Shown one piece after another: positions 42,250-51,489 of a stretch of DNA of 64,000 bases (positions are counted from its first letter, which is position 1; every line of letters starts with the position of its first letter). The notes below the pieces were generated by a model. The model was not told the DNA's origin. It worked only from the letters and a program-made list of their open reading frames with translations, and ran no database searches. The DNA comes from Micropruina sp. (GTDB lineage Bacteria > Actinomycetota > Actinomycetes > Propionibacteriales > Propionibacteriaceae). Location of the stretch: the NCBI GenBank assembly GCA_016711205.1, contig JADJTM010000003.1, positions 496,001 to 560,000 on the forward strand, read 5' to 3'. Both the position numbers and the translations under genes were made by a program.

Positions 42250-43515
42250 TTAGCGCCAGACCTGAGCCAGGTAGCTGTCGGACGGCCTGGGCGCCAGCTG
42301 GTCGAGGTCGTCCGCTGTCATGTCGGCCAGGTCCGCACGAAAGGTCCAGCTCCCCGATTGCGCGGTGTTGGTCTGGGTGCTGCGTTCGGAGGAGACATAG
42401 CTGTTCTCCACCTCTCCCCATTTCGTGGTGTACATCGTGCCGGCGACCAACGAATCGGACGCGTGGAGTTGGTGCGGCTCGCCTGCTCCATTGATGGCTT
42501 GGTCGAGCGTCGGAGCTTCCGCGCCCGCCGGCATCGGATAGCGGGTCGCGGCCGCGACCCGCTGCGAAGTCAGCAGGGTGTTCTCCAGGGTGAGGAACGG
42601 GGTGCCCAGACCGGGGTCGCCCGGCACGGTCCCACCGAGTTGAAGGGCGGCGTTGTGGCTGCCGAAGAGCACGGTGTCGCGGAGGGTCAGCCCGCGATAG
42701 GGCGCCCTGCCGAACATCTGGAAGGTGTCGAGATGGGCGCGTGAGCCCAGGCGCCGGTACACCGGTGCGCTGTAGCAGCCCTCCCAGAGGCACTCGCCGA
42801 GCGAACCCGAGCCATTGGCCGCGTAGACGAAGGGATCCTGGTCGCCGATATCTGCCCTCTCCACCACCGCCTCGTAGACATTGCAGTCGCGCACATCCAG
42901 CTCCTGCGCGTAGATGCGCAAGCCATGAGCGAGCTTGGACTGCGCCCAGTTGCTGCCCGAGCAGTCCGTGAGCGCGACGAAGTCGCCATTGAAACGGGCG
43001 AAGGTGACGCGGTGCAGCCTGCGAAGGCGGGCTTCTCCCGACATGGTGACCGAGCCCCAGCCGTCACGAGGCACGACGAGGACGTTACGTTTCCAGTCAA
43101 GGTGACCAAGCTCACTGAGGGTGTCGCGCTGATCGGACTGCGGCAGTGTGCCTGCTGCCACCTGGATCTCGAATCCTGCGGCGGCCTGGCGGGGGGTTAC
43201 GTCCTGGAGCGCCTTCGCAATCGCCTCCCAGGTGCAGGCAACCTGCACCGTGTGAGCTGCGGCGCCCGGGCGGAGGGTGCGAGCCGGCCAGTGCCGTCCA
43301 TTCGGTCCGAGTTGCTTGCTGCTGTCGGGAGGCTCCTTGGAGGACCTGGGTGCCGTGGATCCCGGAGTCTGGATCGCCGGGCCGGTTGCCGGGGGTGACG
43401 TTGTAGGCGAAGTGGGTGGAGCGCACGCCGAGGCGGCCAGCACCGGCATCACCCCGGCCCATCGAAACAATCCTCGCCGGCTGACCACGGTCACTTCGCT
43501 GATCCCCCTCGCCAT
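42250..43515 (-). CDS. Tat-exported lipoprotein, beta-helix-like, unknown function (paralogue A)
   Basis: A 421-residue protein with a twin-arginine signal (VVSRRGLFRWAGVMPVLAAS) and a cysteine at a lipobox-like ASAC site, then a Pro/Ser/Thr-rich linker. The core (from LGPNGRHWPARTLRPG onward) has repeating short strands suggestive of a right-handed beta-helix: VTMSGEARLRRLHRVTFARF, LDVRDCNVYEAVVERADIG, GECLWEGCYSAPVYRRLGS, RAHLDTFQMFGRAPYRGLTL and VLFGSHNAALQLGGTVPGDP. It shares most of these blocks with the divergent gene at 43746. The family is not one I can name; polysaccharide lyase or EPS-binding roles are possible. The ATG at 43515 is preferred because it gives a complete Tat signal; a longer frame exists upstream. 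Confidence 0.8.
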   Translation of the reverse strand: MARGISEVTVVSRRGLFRWAGVMPVLAASACAPPTSPTTSPPATGPAIQTPGSTAPRSSKEPPDSSKQLGPNGRHWPARTLRPGAAAHTVQVACTWEAIAKALQDVTPRQAAAGFEIQVAAGTLPQSDQRDTLSELGHLDWKRNVLVVPRDGWGSVTMSGEARLRRLHRVTFARFNGDFVALTDCSGSNWAQSKLAHGLRIYAQELDVRDCNVYEAVVERADIGDQDPFVYAANGSGSLGECLWEGCYSAPVYRRLGSRAHLDTFQMFGRAPYRGLTLRDTVLFGSHNAALQLGGTVPGDPGLGTPFLTLENTLLTSQRVAAATRYPMPAGAEAPTLDQAINGAGEPHQLHASDSLVAGTMYTTKWGEVENSYVSSERSTQTNTAQSGSWTFRADLADMTADDLDQLAPRPSDSYLAQVWR

Positions 43516-43745
43516 CAGAACGCGCACCCAGCATAGCCGGGGTCGTTTGCCGGCCAGGGGAGTGAAGGCGCCGGGCATCCTGCACCCGGGCGCGTCCGTG
43601 ACCAGGGCCGCTTGGAGCCGGCGTCTGGGGACCCGGCTGGGCACTGGCGACCGCAGCCCGGCGCTGCCCACGGCAAGACTGAGATGCGACGAAGGATTTC
43701 TTAGGATACTCTCAGACAAAACTTAGTCTCGGAAGGTTTACTCTC
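43516..43745. promoter_or_regulatory. Divergent promoter region of the Tat-exported paralogues
   Basis: This 230-base gap separates the two divergent paralogues. Toward the right-hand gene, GGAAGG (43731-43736) is a good ribosome site, nine bases from the TTG start, and the stretch around 43695-43730 is A/T-rich compared with its surroundings, as expected of a promoter. No clear operator was found. Confidence 0.4.
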
Positions 43746-44933
43746 TTGCTCGATCGACGTCGCATGCTCCTGTCAACTGCTGCCCTCGGGCTCGGGTCCG
43801 CCCTGCTCCCTTTGAGCCCGACCGCCGCCAGAGCCTACACACTGGCCGCCATACCCGGTGCGCCCGTTCGTTCCTACGGGCCGAACGGCACCCACTGGCC
43901 CGCTCACACTCCTCGCACGGGCCACGCCGTCACCCTTCGCGTCGCCTGTAACTGGGCAGCCATCCGAAGCGCGATCGCCAGCGTCACCGCAGCCCAGGCG
44001 GCCCGCGGCGTGATCATCCTCGTGGGGGCCGGAACGCTGCCGGCGGACGCGGCGCGGGACATGCTGTCCAATGTGGGTTCCGCGACGTGGTCGCGAAACG
44101 TCCTGATCACCCCCGAACCTGGCTACGGCACGGTCACGATGACCGGAACAGTGCGTATGCGCCGGGTCGAGGGCGTCACCTTCGCACGGTTCATTGCTCA
44201 CAACATCCGAATGGTCGATTGTACTCGAACCACCTGGGCTCACTGCAAGCTGAACTATGGAATGCGCATCTACTCATCGTCCGGTGTCGTGTCGGGCTGC
44301 GACGGGTACGAACTGGTGATGCCTAACAGCCGGGTGAATCCAGAGGACGCGTTTAGCTACTCTGCCGGCCCCGGGTCCACCTTGACTGACTGCGTCTGGG
44401 AGGGTTGCTATTCGGCACCGATATTCCGGCCCAACGGTTCCAGCGCTCATCTGGACACATTCCAGATGTTCGGCGGGGGCTTCTACAGGGGGCTCACCAT
44501 CCGCGACTCGGTCTTCTTCGGAAGCAACAACTGTGCACTTCAGATCGGCGGCTCCTTCCCCAGCGACCCAAGGCGCGGCACCAACTTCCTCACGCTCGAC
44601 CACAGCATCGTGATGTCGCAGTCGATGGCCATGCAAACTCGATTCCCGATGCTTGCTGGAGGTTCGGGTAATGGAGGGCAGGCCATCAATGGTGGCGGCG
44701 AAGACGGGCAACTCAGTGCGATCAACGGGTCCTACGTGCTGGGTTCCATGCACGTCACCCGATGGAACCGGGTGCAGGACAGCTACACCTCGCACGCTCG
44801 GGCCGTCACCGGGAATCCGGCGCGGACCGGTCAGTGGATCTACCGATCCGATCTGGTCAACATGACTGCAGCGCAGCTGACCAACCTCGCGCCGGTGCCC
44901 AGCGACGCCTACCTGCGCCGAATCTGGACGTAG
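43746..44933 (+). CDS. Tat-exported protein, beta-helix-like, unknown function (paralogue B)
   Basis: A 395-residue paralogue of the 42250 gene. The TTG at 43746 gives DRRRMLLSTAALGLGSALLP, a Tat signal ending near TAARA; an ATG at 43764 would lose the arginines. Blocks shared with the paralogue include GPNGTHWPAHTPR, VTFARF, DCTRTTWAHCKLNYGMRIYS (compare WAQSKLAHGLRIY), DCVWEGCYSAPIFRPNGSSA, HLDTFQMFGGGFYRGLTIRD, FFGSNNCALQIGG and the ending NLAPVPSDAYLRRIWT. Unlike A, it has no lipobox cysteine and should be released or attached by other means. Shared ED-type and Asp/His positions could be catalytic, but no known motif is present. An EPS-processing or -binding role fits the location and export. 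Confidence 0.8.
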   Translation: MLDRRRMLLSTAALGLGSALLPLSPTAARAYTLAAIPGAPVRSYGPNGTHWPAHTPRTGHAVTLRVACNWAAIRSAIASVTAAQAARGVIILVGAGTLPADAARDMLSNVGSATWSRNVLITPEPGYGTVTMTGTVRMRRVEGVTFARFIAHNIRMVDCTRTTWAHCKLNYGMRIYSSSGVVSGCDGYELVMPNSRVNPEDAFSYSAGPGSTLTDCVWEGCYSAPIFRPNGSSAHLDTFQMFGGGFYRGLTIRDSVFFGSNNCALQIGGSFPSDPRRGTNFLTLDHSIVMSQSMAMQTRFPMLAGGSGNGGQAINGGGEDGQLSAINGSYVLGSMHVTRWNRVQDSYTSHARAVTGNPARTGQWIYRSDLVNMTAAQLTNLAPVPSDAYLRRIWT

Positions 44934-44999
44934 TCCGCCCCGGCACCCGGCGCGCGGGGCGCCACCCAGGACTCAGCAACCGAGTGCCCGTCGGGGGGC

Positions 45000-45947
45000 T
45001 CAGCCATCCACGGGGAGACCGAAGAGCGTCTGGCGCGCGTGGGGATACCCACGCCGCCAGTCCGCGCGCCGGTGCCATGCCGTCGTCCACAATCCGTTCC
45101 GCTTCATCAGGCGTTCCAGGGTCGCCCGGACCAAGACGCCGGCGAGCAGGAACAGTCTGCCGAGCGTCGCCCGCGCCGGAGACCACGACTTGGCCAGCAG
45201 GGTGACCTTGCCGGCCAGGACCATGCACGTCTTCGTGCCGGTCTTTGCCGAAGAGCCACCAACATCGTGGATCATGACCGCATCGGGAACGATGACGCAC
45301 CGTCCACCATTTCTTCTGACGCGCATGCAAAAATCCGCGTCCTCGCCGTACAAGAAATAGTCCTCGTCCATTCCGCCGACAGCCTCGAAGACGGACTTCC
45401 GTATGAGCAGCAGGCAGCCGGTCACAATCTCGACCTCCCGTACGGTGTCCCGCCGCCAATCGCCCATCGACTCCGGATCGAACAGGCGCGATCCCTTGAA
45501 AACGGTCGATAACATCGTGGCGAACATGAAAAGCGACCACAGCGTCGGCGCGGCCCAGCAGGAGCTGGGTTCGAGATCGCCATTGCGTCGGACAGTCCGG
45601 CCCCCGTAGATCGAGTACTCCGGATGGTCCTCGGCGAAACGCAGCACGGCGTCGATGGATCCCGGCAACGCGACCATGTCCGGATTGAGAAGCAGTACGA
45701 ACCGGCCGGAGGCCGCCTCGACGCCCACGTTGACCGCACGTGCGAAGCCGAGATTGCTACCAGCGGCAATGACGGTGATCTGCGGGAAGCTCTCGCGGAG
45801 GGCTTCGACGCTGCCGTCTGCCGACCCATTGTCGACAACCACCACTTGGGCGGACTCGGCTTGGGTCAGCACCGACGCTATGAGCGCGATCGTGTCGTCG
45901 CGCGTGTTGTAGCTGACCACGAGGCAGGACAGGCCGTCACCATTCAT
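45000..45947 (-). CDS. GT2 glycosyltransferase (rhamnosyltransferase-like)
   Basis: A 315-residue GT-A enzyme. Seen: LSCLVVSYNTRDDTIALIAS, VVVVDNGSADGSVEALRESF, AAGSNLGFARAVNVGVEAAS, the LLLNPDMVALPGSID metal-binding region, and GGMDEDYFLYGEDADFCMRV with the ED catalytic pair, followed by a conserved IHDVGGSSAKTGTK segment. This pattern is that of WbbL-type rhamnosyltransferases, which suits the rml genes, but donor choice is not decided by sequence alone. The C-terminal part may be membrane associated (VLAGKVTLLAKSW, FLLAGVLVRATLERLMKRN). It overlaps the SGNH gene by four bases. Confidence 0.88.
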   Translation of the reverse strand: MNGDGLSCLVVSYNTRDDTIALIASVLTQAESAQVVVVDNGSADGSVEALRESFPQITVIAAGSNLGFARAVNVGVEAASGRFVLLLNPDMVALPGSIDAVLRFAEDHPEYSIYGGRTVRRNGDLEPSSCWAAPTLWSLFMFATMLSTVFKGSRLFDPESMGDWRRDTVREVEIVTGCLLLIRKSVFEAVGGMDEDYFLYGEDADFCMRVRRNGGRCVIVPDAVMIHDVGGSSAKTGTKTCMVLAGKVTLLAKSWSPARATLGRLFLLAGVLVRATLERLMKRNGLWTTAWHRRADWRRGYPHARQTLFGLPVDG

Positions 45948-46822
45948 GCGGCGATACTGTTCTTCAGTGCCGACCAGGCGATCTCCGCGATAGCGCGCTG
46001 GCCGTCCTTCGAAGGATGGAAGAAGTCAATCCCGGATATTTCCGACGTGCGGAACGTGTGCCGGTTCAGTGCGCCGCCGTCGTACACACACCTGCGGGCG
46101 GCCGTGCACTCCCGCGCAATAATCTGATTGTACTCAGTGACGCGATTGACGATCGACGAGCGATCTGCCGAACTGCCGCCCCGTAGCAGGTTGTTGCACC
46201 CCCAGAATCTGGACCAGGCCCGCATCGCCGAAGGATCCTCATGATTCAGCTTCCAGAGTTGTTCAATGTTCGGAACGGACATGGCCAGAGTGAGGGCGCC
46301 AGGGGCACCCTTGAAGAGATCGTCCAGCAGCCGGCGATAGCTCTCGCCGAACTCCGCTCCCGATGTCATGTCCGCCGAGGTCGAGGCGCAAGCATCGTTG
46401 GCCCCCAGCAGCACGAGCGTCAGTTGCGGCCGAGGCGTCTTCGAATCGGCCAGTCCGCGCCGCACCTCGTTCGAGGCCGACGCCACGTCGGCGCCGGGCC
46501 GGGCCGCATAGATGATCCTGGGCGTGCGACCGGCGAGCTTCGCGATGCGCGACGCAACCGAGTTGACCTTGGCGTCCGAGCCGCCTGCCCACGAAGCTTC
46601 CCGACACGGACTGGTGCTATCGCACGCGCTCACCCCGACGGACACCGAGTCGCCAATCACGGCGATCGTCTCCAGCGAACGAAGTGAGATGGTGACCTTC
46701 CTGGGCGACTCCGTGGGTAGGGAAGGCGACTCGCTGGGGGTCACCTGATTGGGGGTGCAGCCGGCCAACAGCAACCAGGAAGCGAGGATCGGGGCTACAG
46801 CTCTGCGCAAGAATTTCTTCAT
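45944..46822 (-). CDS. SGNH/GDSL-type hydrolase lipoprotein
   Basis: A 292-residue secreted lipoprotein. Signal ending in the lipobox LLLAGC (Cys near 22), a Pro/Ser/Thr-rich spacer, then SGNH blocks: block I VIGDSVSVGVSACDS (nucleophile Ser), block III LLGANDACAS (Asn), block V DFFHPSKDGQRAIAEIAW with Asp and His. A pair of cysteines (ACDSTSPC) may form a disulphide. SGNH proteins in exopolysaccharide loci often remove or transfer O-acetyl groups, which would fit the several acetyltransferases here. It is translationally coupled to the GT2 gene downstream and the flippase gene upstream by four-base overlaps (45944-45947, 46819-46822). Confidence 0.87.
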   Translation of the reverse strand: MKKFLRRAVAPILASWLLLAGCTPNQVTPSESPSLPTESPRKVTISLRSLETIAVIGDSVSVGVSACDSTSPCREASWAGGSDAKVNSVASRIAKLAGRTPRIIYAARPGADVASASNEVRRGLADSKTPRPQLTLVLLGANDACASTSADMTSGAEFGESYRRLLDDLFKGAPGALTLAMSVPNIEQLWKLNHEDPSAMRAWSRFWGCNNLLRGGSSADRSSIVNRVTEYNQIIARECTAARRCVYDGGALNRHTFRTSEISGIDFFHPSKDGQRAIAEIAWSALKNSIAA

Positions 46823-48312
46823 TTATTGGCCTCCGGACTCGACGAATCAGCTTTACGCGGTTGTTTTCGAGCCTTCTTCAAGTAGTCAAGTATGGCTCGC
46901 AGGTCCCGACGAGAGGCGGGAACAACGATGGAAGCGAGGAGCGGGAGCAGTCCGCAGACTCCGCCCAGAAGGAGCTGGGCAAGTGCCCCCCAGGGTGCGA
47001 CCGCCCCGACCACGATCCAGGAGACCGCAAAACAGATCGGCGCAACCAAGGACGGTCTGAGCATGGGAAGAAGGATGTCACTCCAGGTCACGTGTGTGCC
47101 TTTTATGGCGTAGTGATAGCCGGGGATCAACAAGATCAGACTCAGCAGGCCGTAGACGAGGGCCAAGCCGTTAACGCCGCCCCACCACAGGCCGAAAGCG
47201 AAACCGCCGATTATAACCGGCCGGGTCACCCCGAACAGTATGAACTGAATACGGGTTCTGCCAAGAGTCAGGAAAAGCCATCCCTGCATGTTCCCCATGG
47301 CCTGGGCGACACCAGCAATCGACAGGATGCTCAGCAGGACTCCGGCCTGTTCCCAACCGTCACCGAGCACGACGCTGATTAGCGGACCAGCAACAGAGGC
47401 AATAATCGCATAAATTGGCACGGTTACGTAGCCGATTACCCTGGACGCGGCGCGGATGTACTGCCGGTAGCGCTCATGATCGTCCTGGAGTTGGCTGAGC
47501 ACGGGCGCAGCAACCCGTCCCAGAGTTGCGTTGAGCTGCTGCATCGGCAGCATGAAAAGTGAATAGGCTCGCGTGTACTGGCCGAGAGCCGCTGGACCGA
47601 GCTGGTTGCCGATCAGTACGTTGTCGGCGTTGCGCGACGCATAATTCAGAACCTGCATCCCCAGCAGATCGCCTCCGACGCGTACCATCTGGAACACTTC
47701 GCGAGACACCTGTGGCCTCCCGAACTTCGGCGGCGCGGCCACCCACAGAGCAATCATCCGATAAAGCTGCGCGGCCCCGGCCTGGACGATGAGAGACCAG
47801 ACTCCCCAACCGAGGAACGCGGCGATGATGGCAAGGACGACTCCGCACAAGGTGGAGAGCGCCTCGATGCTGGCGAGGGTGGCGAAGCGCAGATCTCGCT
47901 GAATCCGAGCGTGCACGGGCGCGAGCAGCCCGTTGATCAGGAGGGTCGGCGAAACGACGAGGGTGAGGATGATCAGTCGTGGCTCGTCGTAGAGGGCAGC
48001 GATCAGGGGCGCACATCCCGCCACTATCAAGGTGAGCAGGAGCCCGACGCCGGTGGAAAGCCACATCAGGCCACTCCAGTCGCGTTCGGACACCTCCTTG
48101 CGCTGCAGGATGGCACCCGTCAAACCGAAGTCCCTAATCAGATCGACGACGCCGACAATCGCCATGATCATGGCCAGCAGACCGAAGTCTTCCGGTGCGA
48201 GGAGACGGGAGAGGATGACCACCGAGCCAAACTGAACGACACTACGAGAAAGGAAACCTCCGAGAGTGACGAGGACACCTCTCGAAGACTTATGTGCCAA
48301 CGAATCAGTCAT
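46819..48312 (-). CDS. Polysaccharide flippase (Wzx-like, MATE/MOP superfamily)
   Basis: A 497-residue integral membrane protein with roughly 12 to 14 helices. N-terminal motif GVLVTLGGFLSRSVVQFGSV followed by VILSRLLAPEDFGLLAMIMA is the hallmark of the polysaccharide transporter (PST) family. Later features: NYASRNADNVLIGNQLGPAA and YTRAYSLFMLPMQQLNATLG, typical of the WzxC/TuaB subgroup. It should flip undecaprenyl-linked repeat units to the outer face of the membrane. The ATG at 48312 overlaps the upstream glycosyltransferase stop by eight bases. Confidence 0.9.
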   Translation of the reverse strand: MTDSLAHKSSRGVLVTLGGFLSRSVVQFGSVVILSRLLAPEDFGLLAMIMAIVGVVDLIRDFGLTGAILQRKEVSERDWSGLMWLSTGVGLLLTLIVAGCAPLIAALYDEPRLIILTLVVSPTLLINGLLAPVHARIQRDLRFATLASIEALSTLCGVVLAIIAAFLGWGVWSLIVQAGAAQLYRMIALWVAAPPKFGRPQVSREVFQMVRVGGDLLGMQVLNYASRNADNVLIGNQLGPAALGQYTRAYSLFMLPMQQLNATLGRVAAPVLSQLQDDHERYRQYIRAASRVIGYVTVPIYAIIASVAGPLISVVLGDGWEQAGVLLSILSIAGVAQAMGNMQGWLFLTLGRTRIQFILFGVTRPVIIGGFAFGLWWGGVNGLALVYGLLSLILLIPGYHYAIKGTHVTWSDILLPMLRPSLVAPICFAVSWIVVGAVAPWGALAQLLLGGVCGLLPLLASIVVPASRRDLRAILDYLKKARKQPRKADSSSPEANK

Positions 48313-49174
48313 CCGCCGTCCTCGTCGTATCGTCACGGTGCCAGATCCGAGGTCGGTGGGTCCGGATCTCAACCTCCGCCCAGATGCGTGCGGTCAGGTT
48401 TGTCACAGCATAGATGACGAATCCGGGCCATAGCGACGGCTTGCCTGCTACCTGGGTGAGCAGGTGCAACAAGGCGCTCGAACCGGGCAGGCTACCCGAG
48501 TCACTCGACGAGGCGCTCATTTCGGCTAGTTCGCGATTCCCGCGAGCTATCCGCACAGCCCGGCGCAGCTGCGCCCTCAGCGTTCGTGGACTGTGCACGA
48601 CAAAGACCGACTCGCTGAGCGTACGTCGTTCCTGAATCGAGAAGAGGAGCTGCACAAACCGGTCGTCGGCAATAACCGGTGGCCAGTCAGCGAAGCGTTC
48701 GCGACCCGCCCGGGACAGTGCGTAGACACCGGAGCCGATATGTGCCGTGCGGCGATAGTGAGTTAGCTCCCACAGCCGATAATGCTGCTTGACCGCCCAG
48801 CTGGCACCGGCAGTCTCGACGATGAGGCGCGGCGACGCGATGAACGCGCCCGGTTGCGAAAGTGTCGCCGCGAGCTCGAGGACGGCTTCCTGAGCTATTA
48901 GGACATCCGCATCGACATACACACGGGGAAAGACCGTTGCGTGACGGTCTCCAGCGTTCAATGCGGCGGTCTTCGACCCCTCCGCTATATCGAGAACCCT
49001 GATGGAGTCGTGGACGGACCCAGCGACCCGGGCAGTGTCGTCGGTGCATCCGTTCGCGACGACGATGATCTCCATCGAGTCCCGCAGGGGCGGCTGCGCA
49101 AGTTCGTGGAGCAGACGGCCGAGCACCGCGGACTCATTATGTGCCGGGATGATCACGCTGACCAGGGGAGTCAC
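48305..49174 (-). CDS. GT2 glycosyltransferase
   Basis: A 289-residue GT-A glycosyltransferase. Seen: LVSVIIPAHNESAVLGRLLH, IIVVANGCTDDTARVA, AEGSKTAALNAGDRHATVFP, the VYVDADVLIAQEA metal site, the GSGVYALSRAGRERFADWP acceptor segment and a DDRFVQLLFSIQERRTL catalytic-type acidic pair. The end contains a probable amphipathic or membrane helix (LWPGFVIYAVTNLTARIW). The GTG at 49174 overlaps the stop of the upstream polymerase gene by four bases. It adds one sugar of the repeat unit; donor unknown. Confidence 0.87.
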   Translation of the reverse strand: MTPLVSVIIPAHNESAVLGRLLHELAQPPLRDSMEIIVVANGCTDDTARVAGSVHDSIRVLDIAEGSKTAALNAGDRHATVFPRVYVDADVLIAQEAVLELAATLSQPGAFIASPRLIVETAGASWAVKQHYRLWELTHYRRTAHIGSGVYALSRAGRERFADWPPVIADDRFVQLLFSIQERRTLSESVFVVHSPRTLRAQLRRAVRIARGNRELAEMSASSSDSGSLPGSSALLHLLTQVAGKPSLWPGFVIYAVTNLTARIWAEVEIRTHRPRIWHRDDTTRTADD

Positions 49175-50706
49175 AGTGCTGCCCCGACTCCTCGAGTGGC
49201 CACCCACTCACCCTCGCGGGCCGCGTCTGTGAGGAGCCACCCGCCCACGGCCCAAAGCATGCTGAGAACCAGGAAGGACTGAATGAAGGAGAAGGCATCG
49301 AAGAAGTACATCGCCACGGCGTAGCCGATGGTCGCAGTCGCAACTGCTATGGCGAGGTCCCGATGGCTGGCGGGCACGCCGGGGGTGTGTGCATGCTTGA
49401 TGAGCAGAACTGCCGGCGTCAGTATGAAGATGGCCAGGCCAACCACACCCAGGATCCCCAGCTCCATCAGGATCGCAAGCCACTGATTGTCGAGAATGAA
49501 AGAGTTGGCGTTCTCGCCGACCACGATTCTGCTGCCCAGCGCGCTGCCGAAGAAGGGCTGCTGGGCCACGATCTCCAGGGCGGGCCCGATGTCTGCAAGC
49601 CGGCCTTGCCCGGCCCAGCCGGGCGAGGTGTACTGCGACGCGACCAGATTGTCCAGATCGAGAAAGGAAAGAAAGACCGTGTTGAACACGTTCGGCCTGA
49701 CCAGGGCGACAAGGATCAGGGGTGGAATGGACAGCACCGCTAGCAGGCTCGCTACCCGCGGTCGCAACAGTAGAACGACCGCGAACATGCTTGCGAGCAC
49801 CACAACGGCGGTGCGAGAGATCGCAGACATCATTCCCGCGAACAGGATCAGGGTGATGACTCCGTAGAAGATTCTCCGATTGATGGGATTCTTCGGCCAG
49901 TCTGACCAGTTGGCGAGCCAGATCGCGGCTGGAATAAGAGTGGCGAGCATCACAACCAGCGCGATGGGGTGCTGTGCCGAACCAAAGGCGCGGAATGCTC
50001 CGATCGTTGTGGTTGCCTCCAGTTCGTCGCGAAGCAGGTGCAACGGCAGGAAATACGCATATGTGCGGAAGACGTTTATCCTGGTTGCGTACTCGAAGAG
50101 CGCGAAGAGGGATACCGTTGCGGCGGACCACGTGAGGAACACGAGAACTCGCTTCACGATAGATTCCGAGTCCAGAAGTTGTCGGACGATCACTAGTGGA
50201 ACCAGGAGCATGAGAAAGGTAACAATGCCGCCGACGGCGCCATTGATAAGGCCCTTGCGAGTGAGCTCCGACGCGTTGAATGCGAAGGACACCAGAATCG
50301 TGAACAAGTAGAAGAGCAGACCCGGACCGATCATCGTCTGGCGCCATCTGAGTGAGCCGCGGACGAAGACCGCCCACAGAACCACACCCAGTCCGATGAT
50401 CCAGAGCACGCGGTACGGCTCCAGCTGGAACGGGAGAGGAACCGGTAACGAGTAGGCGCGCGCGGGCACAAACATGATCATGGCGAGAACGGAAAAGAGA
50501 AGGAAACGCCATGAGTAGATCCGTTTACGGAGAGCGTAGACGATCGTGGCCAGCGCGAGCAATCCGGCGATCGGTGCCGCGGGGAGGTCGAGCGTCGGGC
50601 TGACCGCTACGACCAGGACAACAAAGACGCCGTAAGCAATGGGAAGGCCGTACGAGCGCGGTGGGGCCTCTCGCGCGGCGGGCTGCGGCTTCCTAGTCAC
50701 GACCAA
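49171..50706 (-). CDS. O-antigen ligase / Wzy-like polymerase
   Basis: A 511-residue membrane protein with about 11 or 12 helices (GVFVVLVVAVSPTLDLPAAP, RFLLFSVLAMIMFVPARAYS, IVTFLMLLVPLVIVRQLL, VITLILFAGMMSAISRTAVV, IAVATATIGYAVAMYFFDAF). The large external loop between late helices has the WaaL/Wzy-type features (QGRLADIGPALEIVAQQPFF, SALGSRIVVGENANSFILDN, QWLAILMELG). It should polymerise exported repeat units outside the membrane. The start is uncertain: TTG at 50706 or GTG at 50700, both with weak ribosome sites. It is coupled to the GT2 gene downstream. Confidence 0.86.
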   Translation of the reverse strand: MVVTRKPQPAAREAPPRSYGLPIAYGVFVVLVVAVSPTLDLPAAPIAGLLALATIVYALRKRIYSWRFLLFSVLAMIMFVPARAYSLPVPLPFQLEPYRVLWIIGLGVVLWAVFVRGSLRWRQTMIGPGLLFYLFTILVSFAFNASELTRKGLINGAVGGIVTFLMLLVPLVIVRQLLDSESIVKRVLVFLTWSAATVSLFALFEYATRINVFRTYAYFLPLHLLRDELEATTTIGAFRAFGSAQHPIALVVMLATLIPAAIWLANWSDWPKNPINRRIFYGVITLILFAGMMSAISRTAVVVLASMFAVVLLLRPRVASLLAVLSIPPLILVALVRPNVFNTVFLSFLDLDNLVASQYTSPGWAGQGRLADIGPALEIVAQQPFFGSALGSRIVVGENANSFILDNQWLAILMELGILGVVGLAIFILTPAVLLIKHAHTPGVPASHRDLAIAVATATIGYAVAMYFFDAFSFIQSFLVLSMLWAVGGWLLTDAAREGEWVATRGVGAAL

Positions 50707-50709
50707 TGC

Positions 50710-51489
50710 TCATGTTGCGTGCTCGTCTTGACGAGGTGAATCGGACTCGTCCTCTGCCGGCGGTATGGCTCGCTGAGCGGACGCCGACGCGCGTCGAGCG
50801 GTTCTCCAGCCATGGAGCGAGAATGCCAGGATGATGAATCCTAGGAAGATGCCCCCGGCAGTGAACACGACAGGCGTATAAGGGTTGCTACCTTCAAGCA
50901 TGATTGCCGGACCGACGTTGGTCACATAGATCTGAACGCGGTCCGCATTCTTTAGCTTCCGCTTGTCTTGCTCGGCCTTGACGTGCTCAAGAAACACATC
51001 GACCGTGACGCTGGCCAGCAACTCGGCGCGCTCGGGGCTCGTTGACACCGCGGTGACATCGAGCAACGGAAGCCGAAGGTTGCCAGGAAAGCGCTCGTTG
51101 CCGCCCGGCTGAGTGGTGCGTCGCAGGGCGGAAATGGACTCCACCTCGCGATCCATGCCCCGGACGCGTTCGACCACCGTTGATTGTAGATTGGAGCCGG
51201 ATATCAGATAGGCGTAGATGACCGCGGTGTTGCTGAGGTCGATGGACTGTGGCGCCGTGAATCCCTCAGGAATCGGGCGGGCAGGAACTTCGACCTGGTA
51301 GTTCGTGTCATTCGCGCTGGTGACCAACAGCGTCGTCGTTGCGGCGTAGGATCTGATCGACTTGCTGGTGAGCCCATCTGGGCCGACGGTAAAGCCGGCG
51401 AGGATTCCGGTGCCTGCCGCGATGATCATCCCAACGAGGAGCAGCCACTTATAATTCCATAGGATCCGGAGATATGCTGGGATTTCCAT
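50710..51489 (-). CDS. Wzz-like chain-length / export regulator
   Basis: A 259-residue protein with an N-terminal membrane helix (WLLLVGMIIAAGTGILAG), an external domain of about 170 residues (LLVTSANDTNYQVEVPARPI to VTVDVFLEHVKAEQDKR) and a C-terminal helix (VVFTAGGIFLGFIILAFSL) followed by a charged tail. This is the polysaccharide co-polymerase layout with both termini inside. There is no tyrosine-kinase domain fused behind it, so it is the PCP type without kinase. ATG at 51489 starts MEIPAYLRILWNYKW, the classical N-terminal motif region. It probably sets chain length with the Wzy-like protein next to it. Confidence 0.85.
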   Translation of the reverse strand: MEIPAYLRILWNYKWLLLVGMIIAAGTGILAGFTVGPDGLTSKSIRSYAATTTLLVTSANDTNYQVEVPARPIPEGFTAPQSIDLSNTAVIYAYLISGSNLQSTVVERVRGMDREVESISALRRTTQPGGNERFPGNLRLPLLDVTAVSTSPERAELLASVTVDVFLEHVKAEQDKRKLKNADRVQIYVTNVGPAIMLEGSNPYTPVVFTAGGIFLGFIILAFSLHGWRTARRASASAQRAIPPAEDESDSPRQDEHAT

